NCBI GenBank assembly: GCA_036787895.1
Contig: DAIQOK010000003.1
Span: forward strand, 1-64,000
Source: UBA7662 sp036787895
Lineage (GTDB): Bacteria; Bacteroidota; Bacteroidia; UBA7662
DNA length: 64,000 bases
Reading direction: 5' to 3'
The notes under the pieces were generated by a model that was not told the origin of the DNA, did not search any database, and saw only the letters and a program-made list of their open reading frames with translations. Positions 8,848 through 17,600 of this stretch are shown one piece after another (positions within the stretch are counted from its first letter, which is position 1; each line of letters begins with the position of its first letter). Position numbers and translations under genes: made by a program.

Positions 8848-9675
8848 TTAGACCAACACCCTAAATGGTATTTCAACTGTCTCCCATTTGCCATCGTTTT
8901 TGTCAGTCGGAATATGTTTTTCCATTTGCTCCACACTAATCACATATAATTTATTCTCAGAATCTCCAATATGCCAAAGGTGGAATATATAGTTCAAGCT
9001 ACTAATAGCAGTCTGCCATTCGTTTCTCGTGATGTGAAGTGTCGCATAATTTAACGATGATGTTGTAGACTTAACTTCAATTTGAAGTTTACCTGAATTG
9101 TCAGTTGAAAGTATTGAGAGTAAGTCATAACCCGCGATATTCGATTCAACCGCTTGCCATATGGGTTCAAATCCAGTCCTGACTTTCTCGTAATCAAAGC
9201 TCAACTTTTCACCTGTCCTTCCAATTTCTGTTAACTTCTTTTGCGTGTAATTGCGATATGCTAAGGTGAGTTTGTCCCAGAATTTAACAATGTCATCGGT
9301 AAGCTTGCCATACAAGCCACACTCTTTAAAGCATTGAAGTGCATCAGGCGGAAGAAAGTTTTTTGCTTCGGTTCTGCCTCGTATAAGAATGGAAGCCCAA
9401 ACCGGGTTAAAATTTAAAATTAGATCTTCTAATTGAAGTAAAAGGGCTTGTTGATAATCAAATGCTATAATTGCTTTTCCACGTGAGGATAATTCAATCT
9501 GGCCTGACTGGGTTAATTTAGACCAACCACATTTGAAGGAGACATCAAGTATTTTATCAGATGTTGAATACTTAAAACTTTTAAAATAGTTCTTGAATTC
9601 ATCAGGTGTTAAACCCGTTGTTGGAATTAGCTTTAAGAAATCATGTGTTGAATATAATAATCCTACTGAGAACAT
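8848..9675 (-). CDS. DUF3883 (PD-(D/E)XK nuclease-like) protein
   Basis: 275 residues, last gene of the five-gene defence operon; starts 3 bases after the helicase stop. The N-terminal 140 residues are unrecognised. Residues ~152-250 match DUF3883: GEKLSFDYE (155-163), GYDLLS (182-187), QIEVKS (198-203) and ITRNEW (215-220). DUF3883 is predicted to have a restriction-endonuclease fold; Glu157, Asp184, Glu200 and Lys202 are candidate catalytic residues and all are present. I infer that this is the DNA-cleaving subunit. Activity and specificity cannot be read from sequence. Confidence 0.78.
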   Translation of the reverse strand: MFSVGLLYSTHDFLKLIPTTGLTPDEFKNYFKSFKYSTSDKILDVSFKCGWSKLTQSGQIELSSRGKAIIAFDYQQALLLQLEDLILNFNPVWASILIRGRTEAKNFLPPDALQCFKECGLYGKLTDDIVKFWDKLTLAYRNYTQKKLTEIGRTGEKLSFDYEKVRTGFEPIWQAVESNIAGYDLLSILSTDNSGKLQIEVKSTTSSLNYATLHITRNEWQTAISSLNYIFHLWHIGDSENKLYVISVEQMEKHIPTDKNDGKWETVEIPFRVLV

Positions 9676-9678
9676 AGA

Positions 9679-11460
9679 TTACTTTCCCTTTAAGTGCTTT
9701 AGTAATTGCTTTGCATCTTCTTCATCAAAACCGTCCTCATCTAATTCTACAGTCACGGCCTCAACTTTTAATGAAGGATCCTCTAGCACTTCAGACATTC
9801 GCCTAACTTTATCCGTTAGTCTTAAATCAACAAGATCGTCTATCGAGTTCGGTGTATGAACTATTTCAATAGTTGTTACTGTCCCTTTTGGAAGCCCCAA
9901 TCGATGGATTCGATCCATAGATTGCAAAAATTGCGCAGCATTATAATTTCTGTCAAGATAGATAGCATGATGACACACGGTATGCAGACTTATACCTTCT
10001 GAACATGCAGCAGGGTTTGCTACAAGAACAAACATGTTAGGATCGTCATGAAAGTCTTTTACAATTCTCTCCCTTGTGTCTTCTTCTTCCTCACTACCAG
10101 CTTCAACGCCTCCATGAATGCATCTTGCCCCTAAATCGGACAACATTTGGGTTAATGACTCTACGTTTTCAACAAAACCAGACCATATCAAAACCTTCTT
10201 TCCTTCTTTAGCAAGTTGTCTTGCCTTAAGAGCGGTATACTGCAATTTGTTACTTGGTCCATATTCAATGGCTTCTCTCAATGCATCTGGAAAATCAGAT
10301 ACTGACCGCAACAATAAAGATGGATTTGAAACGACCTGAAGTAATCTCATGTAGCTCTTGCCTAGTTGACGATATAGTTTTTTGTCATTATTACCGAGTC
10401 CTGAAATTTGGCGAAGTTCCTCTGATCTAATTAAGTCATATAGATTCTTTTGAGGCTCATGGAGAGGTATAGTCGTTTTAAATATTTTGACTGGAAATAA
10501 TTCTGGGTCTAGGAGTTCATTCTTAGTTGTACGAACATATATCTTTTTGATTTTATCTTTTACAGTTGTAGCGTCAACAGAACCGTCATTTGGAAAAAGA
10601 AATGAGTATTGTGCTAATAAATCTGATTCACCTTGCGGCATTGGTGTACCTGACATAATTAATTTACCAATTGGAAGGTGAGCAACACGTTGAATTTGCC
10701 TTCCAGTATCTGTCCTGTCACCACCTTTCATTCGGTGACTTTCATCAATGAATAAAAAGGCCTGATTGTAATGGAAGAATTTCGACAAAGAATTAACAAC
10801 ACGAATGAACTGCTGGTAGGAAATGAGAAAAACACCATTCTCAGTCGAGGCTAAATCTGAATCAATTTGGTCAACTCCATTTGTTAGCCTTTTTACTTTG
10901 GGTGCTTTATCTCCGAGGCATACTTTAAATTGTTCTTCCCACGCGGGGAAGGCATTTTTTGGACAGATGACAATTAATCTTTGCCCGCCTTTTCTGTGTA
11001 GCATGTAAAAAGCAATAGCTTCGGTTGTCTTACCAGCGCCAGGTACAGAAAAGGTTGCTCCGAATTGGAGCTTTGATAACTTAGATAGATTCCTTTTTTG
11101 CTCTTGAGTGAGATTCCTTTTAAAACCTAAACTTGAGAGTTTACTTTGAACTTCGTCATTTGATAAGCCGGGCTTTGAATCAAGGTTTGCAAGATCGTGT
11201 TTAAATTTTGCTGACTCCTCTAACAGTTCCTTTGCTTTTGGTGAAAATTGTAAGGCTATATTATAAAGGCTACTAAAATCAACAAGGATAGCCAAATTAG
11301 ATATGAATGAATGCCAAGGTAATTCAATTGAATCTTGGAACACTTCTGCCTGACCGGAAATCTGATTGTAGTGAGATTTTATTTGAAGCCAGCTACTATC
11401 AACCTTATCCGTTTTAATCCTACATGTTTGTTGGGATTCTATGTATTCAATTAAAATCAT
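9679..11460 (-). CDS. SNF2/DEAD-like helicase-translocase of the defence operon
   Basis: About 593 residues. From the longer frame start the motifs are: Walker A VPGAGKT at residues 144-150, motif II DESH at 244-247, motif III SGTP at 275-278, and motif VI QSMDRIHRLG near residue 520. This order is that of SNF2-family double-stranded DNA translocases. The N-terminal ~120 residues are specific to this protein, and the C-terminus ends in an acidic then Lys-rich tail. I chose Met at 11460 because its ATGA overlaps the upstream stop, implying translational coupling; an earlier Met at 11475 is possible. Probably moves on DNA to couple recognition to cleavage. Confidence 0.85.
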   Translation of the reverse strand: MILIEYIESQQTCRIKTDKVDSSWLQIKSHYNQISGQAEVFQDSIELPWHSFISNLAILVDFSSLYNIALQFSPKAKELLEESAKFKHDLANLDSKPGLSNDEVQSKLSSLGFKRNLTQEQKRNLSKLSKLQFGATFSVPGAGKTTEAIAFYMLHRKGGQRLIVICPKNAFPAWEEQFKVCLGDKAPKVKRLTNGVDQIDSDLASTENGVFLISYQQFIRVVNSLSKFFHYNQAFLFIDESHRMKGGDRTDTGRQIQRVAHLPIGKLIMSGTPMPQGESDLLAQYSFLFPNDGSVDATTVKDKIKKIYVRTTKNELLDPELFPVKIFKTTIPLHEPQKNLYDLIRSEELRQISGLGNNDKKLYRQLGKSYMRLLQVVSNPSLLLRSVSDFPDALREAIEYGPSNKLQYTALKARQLAKEGKKVLIWSGFVENVESLTQMLSDLGARCIHGGVEAGSEEEEDTRERIVKDFHDDPNMFVLVANPAACSEGISLHTVCHHAIYLDRNYNAAQFLQSMDRIHRLGLPKGTVTTIEIVHTPNSIDDLVDLRLTDKVRRMSEVLEDPSLKVEAVTVELDEDGFDEEDAKQLLKHLKGK

Positions 11461-12737
11461 TTTTGATTGATCCAATCTTTAATTTTCCCAAGTTCCTTTT
11501 CAATATTCTGAATTTGACTAGATACACCTATCTTATCGGTTTCGTGACTTTTTATGGCATTTGCTTCAATTAAAAGAGTGTTAGCTTTTCTTACTCTGTC
11601 CAATACACTTGACTTCTTCTTTTTCTCACGTTGTAGAGTCAGATATTCTTCAATCTTATCAGAGACAATGTCAACTATTCTTTCCTCATACTCAGGTTTT
11701 TCAAGCAACTTAATGACTGAAATTGTTGAGTCGGGAATTAAATTTAGTGCGTTTAATTCTTGATTTGTCTGTGCTTGTGCTTCGATTTCTCTTAGTTCCT
11801 CCTCAAACTCTCCACTTAATTCATTGTGAATAAGTGCTTGAGCTTCGTGAATGATTGGAATGTTTTTATACATCCTATCTGAAAAGCTACCTTTGTTTTT
11901 GATTGCAATGAATGATAGCTTTTCGAAGGCTGTTTTTTTCGTGGGGCCTCCCTTGTCTTTTTGCTTACAGCTATGAATCTTTTCAAAGGCATAAAAATCA
12001 TCAAGTATTTGGTTATAGTCCTTTGACTTATTTATCGAATCAAGATAACGATCAGCAATTTCCAACTTTTCAATCAGACTCGAAATTTCAGTTTTCTTTA
12101 GTCCGGTTATCTTTGCAAGCTGCACATCACTATAATTGTATCTCTGCATTCTTCTTCTATAACCTAAGGCTCGGCTCACCCAAGAAAACGGTTCTTTAAT
12201 ATCCTTTTGTTGCTCAAGCAGATCCTCAATTTGATCTATCTTGTCCGGATCCAAATTTGGAAGGATTACAACTCTAACTTGAGAGAAGTGTTTATACTTC
12301 TCGTAGTCTTCCTCCAGTAGCTCACGGAAAGCACATAATCGTCTATTGCCAGAAATGACAAATCCGTCATGAGTTAAAATCAAAGGTTCTGTCTGTGTAT
12401 GATCGGAGAAATAACTCAACAGGTCTTTGTCCTTGTCTGAAGACTTAATTAACGCTTTAAGCAGGTTATGTTGAACTTCTTGTACCTGATCAGATTCAAC
12501 ATCATTGAAAAAATCCTCTCCTAAAGTCTTATTAAAAATGTACTGCTCTTGTAATGCAAGTGTTCTAGTATTGTCAAGTCTGTATTTTGGAAGCTCAACA
12601 GAAACATGATAGACTTCATAAAGGTCAGTTCCATTTACGGAGGGGACGTCCCATTTCGTAATTGAGTTAGCCTGTTTGTTTGAAAATAGCTCATTGAATT
12701 TCTGAAGCCTTTCGGGAAGTGAGAGTCCGTATTGCAT
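11457..12737 (-). CDS. ParB-like/HTH protein of the defence operon
   Basis: 426 residues. Residues ~45-160 resemble the ParB/sulfiredoxin-like fold: RLDNTRTLALQEQ (53-65), then PLILTHDGFVISGNRRL (118-134), where GNRR takes the place of the ParB GERR nucleotide-binding motif. Residues ~203-225 form a helix-turn-helix (DVQLAKITGLKKTEISSL). The C-terminal ~60 residues are a charged coiled coil. ParB-fold proteins bind CTP or ATP and some cut DNA; DNA binding or clamp loading is plausible, but not demonstrated. It starts 4 bases after the previous stop and overlaps the helicase gene by 4 bases. Confidence 0.75.
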   Translation of the reverse strand: MQYGLSLPERLQKFNELFSNKQANSITKWDVPSVNGTDLYEVYHVSVELPKYRLDNTRTLALQEQYIFNKTLGEDFFNDVESDQVQEVQHNLLKALIKSSDKDKDLLSYFSDHTQTEPLILTHDGFVISGNRRLCAFRELLEEDYEKYKHFSQVRVVILPNLDPDKIDQIEDLLEQQKDIKEPFSWVSRALGYRRRMQRYNYSDVQLAKITGLKKTEISSLIEKLEIADRYLDSINKSKDYNQILDDFYAFEKIHSCKQKDKGGPTKKTAFEKLSFIAIKNKGSFSDRMYKNIPIIHEAQALIHNELSGEFEEELREIEAQAQTNQELNALNLIPDSTISVIKLLEKPEYEERIVDIVSDKIEEYLTLQREKKKKSSVLDRVRKANTLLIEANAIKSHETDKIGVSSQIQNIEKELGKIKDWINQK

Positions 12738-12741
12738 AAGA

Positions 12742-13197
12742 TTAGTTTAGTCCAATTACAAGAATAGGTATAGTTATTATTTCTTTGAACATTGTTAGCT
12801 CTGATGTGAATCTGTCAAAGTGGGCGATGTTTGACCCCATTTTTCTAGCAGCTTCTTTTGATGGAATCAAATAGAAGGCAGCCTTTGCTTTTTTATTCTT
12901 AAATACATACTGAAGCTTTAAAAGATCAGCATAGAAGCGACTCATGTTTCCGGTTTGAAAACATAGTACGTGGTCATCAATAGATGAAGTAAGGGAAATT
13001 TGCGAATGGGCGTCAAGTCTAAAATCATCAGACCAGCCAAATGACTTAAACTGTGCTAGTATTGCTTTTCTCAATTCATCAGCACAACCCGCAGTAATTT
13101 TAAAATTTGTTGACTCAAGGGTATTAAGAATTTGTTCCTTAATTATTTTGTCAACGAGTTTATCACCTTCGTTATGTGAGAAGCTTTCAATGGTCAT
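12742..13197 (-). CDS. BglII-like restriction-endonuclease-fold protein, catalytic residues apparently lost
   Basis: 151 residues, second gene of the operon; its ATGA overlaps the methyltransferase stop. Residues 68-150 follow BglII as I recall it: a beta hairpin ending FQTGN (80-84), a DLLKLQ helix (91-96), strand AFYLIPSK (107-114) and final strand IPILVIGL (143-150). Aligning Gln81 with BglII Gln95 puts Cys79 at the place of Glu93 and Thr70 at that of Asp84, so the metal-binding acids look missing. A shifted alignment using Asp74/Asp75 cannot be excluded. It may bind the target site without cutting it. Assignment to the BglII family is from memory of the fold pattern. Confidence 0.6.
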   Translation of the reverse strand: MTIESFSHNEGDKLVDKIIKEQILNTLESTNFKITAGCADELRKAILAQFKSFGWSDDFRLDAHSQISLTSSIDDHVLCFQTGNMSRFYADLLKLQYVFKNKKAKAAFYLIPSKEAARKMGSNIAHFDRFTSELTMFKEIITIPILVIGLN

Positions 13198-14117
13198 AGG
13201 CTCAACTCAATCGGTCTAATTGATAACTTGGACTGCGTATGGTCATAGATTGGTTTATCAATTGGCCGGAATTGAAGAATGCCGTCCTTGAAATCCTTTA
13301 CTCTTTGAACTCCTATGTCCTTATATTTTTTCATTTTCTCAATACCTACAACATTCCTGTTGTTTTTTAAACTTGCTAGGACGGTAGAACCAACTCCAGC
13401 AAAAGGATCTAATACCCAATCCTTTTCATTTGTTAATGCTAGCACACATCTTTCAACTAGTTCTATTGGATATTGACATGGATGATCAGTTTTTTCAACG
13501 TGATTTGCTTTGACATTTGGTATGTTCCAAATTTCATTTTCCCAATCATTTAAAACTATTTCCCAAATGTCTGAAGGATTCTTTCCATTTGGATTGCTAG
13601 AATACTGTCCCTTCTTTGGGCCTTTGAAATGTTTCTTTCCTGGGTACTTTGATGGAACTCGAACAGGGTCTAGATTAAATGTGTATTTGTCCGATTTAGT
13701 GAACCACATTATTGTCTCATATCTTCCAGAAAATCTCTTTGACGAATGAAGTCCGTGGCCAAATTGCCAGATTATTCGATTTCGGAGTTTAAGCTTATTG
13801 TCTTTGAAGATTTTATAATAAAAGATGTCAAGCGGAAACACTTCTCCTTTGTCGATATAATTACCCACTTGCCAGCATATACTCCCTGCTGGATGAAGTA
13901 CTCTTACAAGCTCTTTAATTATCTCGTTTTGAACCTCTAAATAGTCTTCAATGGATTCCTTGGCCTCATACTCTTTCCCAACATTATACGGCGGAGAGGT
14001 CATTATTAGTTTGAATTTTCCAGATTCAAATTCCTTTAGTTTCTTAAGCGAGTCACCTAGCAAATACTTGTATTCCGTCATCATTAGAAAATAGTGAGAT
14101 TGGTCAAATTTAGTCAA
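13194..14117 (-). CDS. Site-specific DNA methyltransferase (N4-cytosine or N6-adenine)
   Basis: 307 residues, first gene of the operon. Motif IV is SPPY (residues 41-44, in TSPPYN) and motif I is DPFAGVGST (237-245), so catalytic region precedes cofactor region: the beta-class order. SPPY is most often N4-cytosine, as in M.BglII and M.BamHI, but adenine methylation is possible. The region between motifs (~140-210) is probably the target recognition part. Met at residue 12 or 13 may be the real start. No specificity subunit is present. It should protect host DNA from, or mark DNA for, the linked nuclease. Confidence 0.88.
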   Translation of the reverse strand: MTKFDQSHYFLMMTEYKYLLGDSLKKLKEFESGKFKLIMTSPPYNVGKEYEAKESIEDYLEVQNEIIKELVRVLHPAGSICWQVGNYIDKGEVFPLDIFYYKIFKDNKLKLRNRIIWQFGHGLHSSKRFSGRYETIMWFTKSDKYTFNLDPVRVPSKYPGKKHFKGPKKGQYSSNPNGKNPSDIWEIVLNDWENEIWNIPNVKANHVEKTDHPCQYPIELVERCVLALTNEKDWVLDPFAGVGSTVLASLKNNRNVVGIEKMKKYKDIGVQRVKDFKDGILQFRPIDKPIYDHTQSKLSIRPIELSL

Positions 14118-14636
14118 AAAGCCTTATTTGCGGGTGGAAATTTGGCTCTTGCCATAGCTTTGGTGTCGCGCGGGTTTGTGCGGCTATGGTATGTGCCAAA
14201 TAAGCAGGGCAATTCGTAGCACAATCTTTCCAAAAATGCGAAGGGTCGGCTCTTTTTCTTTTTATTCATTTGTTCGAAAAGCAAAACCCGGTCAGCCCGT
14301 TTATCTGTCCGTCTTATCCAAATGGTCTTTATGTCGAGTACCTTTTCAGTCATTGTCTTGCTGTGTCGTCTGTCTTTTTTAGCATTGGTGGTAACGTTTC
14401 TCAGCTATACGCAGGCAGGGATTTTTACCACTAAACTTTCCAACGAAGAACTGAACTTCAAATATACCTCTTTCCTGTCCTACGAAGCACGAAACCCCTG
14501 CTTGCGTATAGGTGATGTTGTATGCCCGTGCTTTTTCATTTTCTTTTCTTTCAGCGTTGGGGCAGCCATATTCTTTGGCAAGTTTTGGCTTTTGAGACTG
14601 GTTTGAGCGACTTGCCAATGTGTATGGATGCTTGTG
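14118..14636. repeat. Palindromic cassette-like spacer C (two palindromes)
   Basis: Between the operon and the STAND gene. First palindrome: cttatttg (14123-14130) pairs with caaataag (14197-14204), and inner gccatagc (14151-14158) with gctatgg (14183-14189). Second palindrome: 14405-14420 pairs with 14496-14511 in 15 of 16 bases. Inside its left arm, ggatttttaccacta (14419-14433) matches spacer A. A taacgtt box lies at 14392-14398. Small open frames on both strands here look like by-products of the repeat. Confidence 0.65.
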
Positions 14637-17600
14637 CTAGGTTTTCTTAGTATTAATAGTTCCATTCAACTTTTCATTTTCTAAATAATAAGCACCACTA
14701 ATTTCTAATCTTCCGTGATACTCAGTTCCGAATGATCGTCCGCCAATTATTCGCTTTTCTCCTAGTATCGTCCAAACAACCTTTAATTTGTTCTCGTTTA
14801 GAAACTTTAAAAAAGAACTTTTCCGAACAAGTAGATAAGATTTCGAATTATGATAAACATTTGGTGCAAAACATTGAACTACTTCTGAATTGTCTATAAA
14901 TTCTCCTTCTCTTTGGCTGTATTTTAAATCCATGCCCTTATGAATAACAGTACTTGGTTTTAAAAAACTAATGGTTTCTTCTTTTGATTTATCAAACTCT
15001 TCCTCCCATAAAAAACCTTGTGCAGTTACATTGACTTCTGCTACATACTCCCCTAATTTCCTATCATGAACTTCTGTCCATTCAGTGCCTCCATAATAAT
15101 CAGTCATAAAATAGTCCTGAGCAGGTGACCAATAATATTCTCTGCTGAACATTTCGTATCTGTCACCACTTTCAGGCATCCAACGCCCCATGAAATCATG
15201 TTTGACAGCCCAACCTTTAAATGAGTCGTACTCAACATCTTTAACTAGATAGCTTCTAATTTGACACCAAAGCTCTTTATGTGGTTGGTCCCATTTTTCT
15301 TCACCAATTTTTTTAGGTTCTGACCAAGAGGGATAGCCCTCCAAAACCAGCCATTCATCTCCATTATCATCTTCAATTTGAATGATTTCTTCCATATTAG
15401 GTAAAACACTTGAATCATTGACCCAGCTTTCGTTTGTACAATTCCAGTTAAATATTTTGTTGTTAACCCACCAGAAATCATGCGGCTGCTCATCATCGTA
15501 ACTCCCTGTTTTACTAATAAGCAATGTTGGATCAATATCTCTTATGTAAGGGTCCCAAGGACCTTGGTATGGCACTTCTTTTTCCTTTTTAAAACTCCAT
15601 CTTTCATATTTCTTGAAATTGTCCGAAACTCGCGCTACCATTTCGTAAAGAGCAATCCACTGGTACTTTTTGCCAATTCTTTCAATTGTAGAAGCTCGCC
15701 TATCATATGAATTAGTGTTTCTGTCGTATTCTCCATGTTTTTCTACGTCATAACCATATTTCTCAAAAATCCACTCAATAGCAAGATTACTAAGCTGGTT
15801 AGTATTAACATCCCATGAGTTTAAAGCACTTTCAAAAGTGTATCTTCCAAAGTCACCGTAACCACCAGTACCTCGACCATACTCGGTTGTCATTGAGCTA
15901 AGAATCGAATTCTGAGACCAATAATGCTTTTTGAAATCCTTGGCGTCATAATCGAATTTGTATTTTTTGTCAATCTCCTCATTAGTCATGATTTTTTGAG
16001 GAAATGAACTTTTGTATGGAGGTCTTACATCTTCAATATCAAAAGGTAACTCAATACCCGAGAAACTTGTAAACTCAATTACTCCCCTTGCATAATCACG
16101 AAGTAGAACATGGGGATAAACTTCATCTTTATCCTTAAATATTGTTACGTATATATAATCACTTAGGTCTGCTAATTCCTCTTTCTTATTTGTTCTCACT
16201 GAACAACCGTAAGCAACAGCAAACAAACGATCATAAACGTATGGGTCATTTACTGTTTCAAACTTTTGAAGTAATTCAATAAGTACATGAACCCTGTTTT
16301 GAAGCAAACAAATCATTGCTTTTGTAGAACAGTCTCGAAGCTCTCTGTTTGTAGAAGTATGAAACCATGCCAAGGTAATGCTCGAAAGTAAAATGGATTC
16401 ATCTTTGATATGTGATTTGTCAGTTTCACTCCATGCCCAATCTATAAGCCGTTTTACTGATGATTCATCATCATATTTGTGTTTGAGCAATTGAGTCCAA
16501 ATTGCATCTCGGTCAGCAAGAGAGTATTTTATTAAATGATTATGTAGAAAATAAGCATTAAAGAAATGGTTTGGAATTCCAGTAACCGCAAGAATAATTT
16601 CCCAGAAATAATCATGTGTGCCCTGGAAGGCAAACACATGTTCATTTACATATTTTATCGACTCTTCATTAATGGTTTCAACCTTTCTCCAAAGTAAACT
16701 CTCAACAAAAGACTCGACAATTGGATATTTATCTTTAAGGTCAGGAATAAGGTTGTAAAACTCATAACCTTTTATTTCAGGAACCTGAATTGATAAAGCC
16801 TCAATTAGTCCTTTATGTCTATAAACTGCATTTTCTTCTTCTACATAATTATAGAGTTTACCATCTTTATTGAACTCTTTCTCTAATTCAGGACATTGTC
16901 CAAGCAAATATTGAACAGTTAGATGGTCTTCAAATCGCTCATACGCTAAATAAACTCCTTCTTCATAATCATCCCCTTCTTTCCAAAAGAGGTTCTTTGA
17001 TAATACACCTTCTATAATTAATTCATCTATAAATCCTTTTTTGTCGATAAAACTTGAAATAGATTCATTGACGACTTCATAAGCTTGTTCATATGGCACA
17101 TATCTAAGTTCATTATCTACTTTGTACTTTATTAAAGCATTAATGGATTTTTGTACTAAGTTTAAACTATCTGAGAACCCAACTCTTTTTGGTTTTGATA
17201 AAACAATATTGACGTTTTTGACGAAAAAGTTAATAATTGAAGTTATGCCTTGAAGACCATCTGGGATACGGGTTAATCCTGCTTTATTAATTCCCTCACA
17301 AAATAGTTTTAAGAAGAGTGGATTTTGAAACTCTGGATGCAACAGAGGTACATTAGGCAGTTCAATGCTGTAATTGTCAAAAAACAATTTGCTTGCTTCA
17401 TATTCGATATTCCTAAACCCATAATGATGATGTTCAACAATGTCTAAACTGGTTCTTTCTTCTTCAGGGAAAATTAACTTCTTGTAGGATGTTCTTATAG
17501 TCAATACAAGACCAAGCCATTCATATTTCTTTATCTCATTAATGAAGCTTTTTACAAACTCATTCCAAAAGTAGTTCCCTTTTCCTTCATTGATTGCATC

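Noticed and set aside
8848..14117. DISARM or BREX system
   Set aside because: A methylase and an SNF2-type helicase are present, but no DUF1998 (DrmB), DrmA helicase, PLD (DrmC), PglZ or BrxC-like gene is in the window.
14322..14618. Small ORFs on both strands of spacer C
   Set aside because: They overlap the two palindromes and each other; the coding look comes from the repeat.
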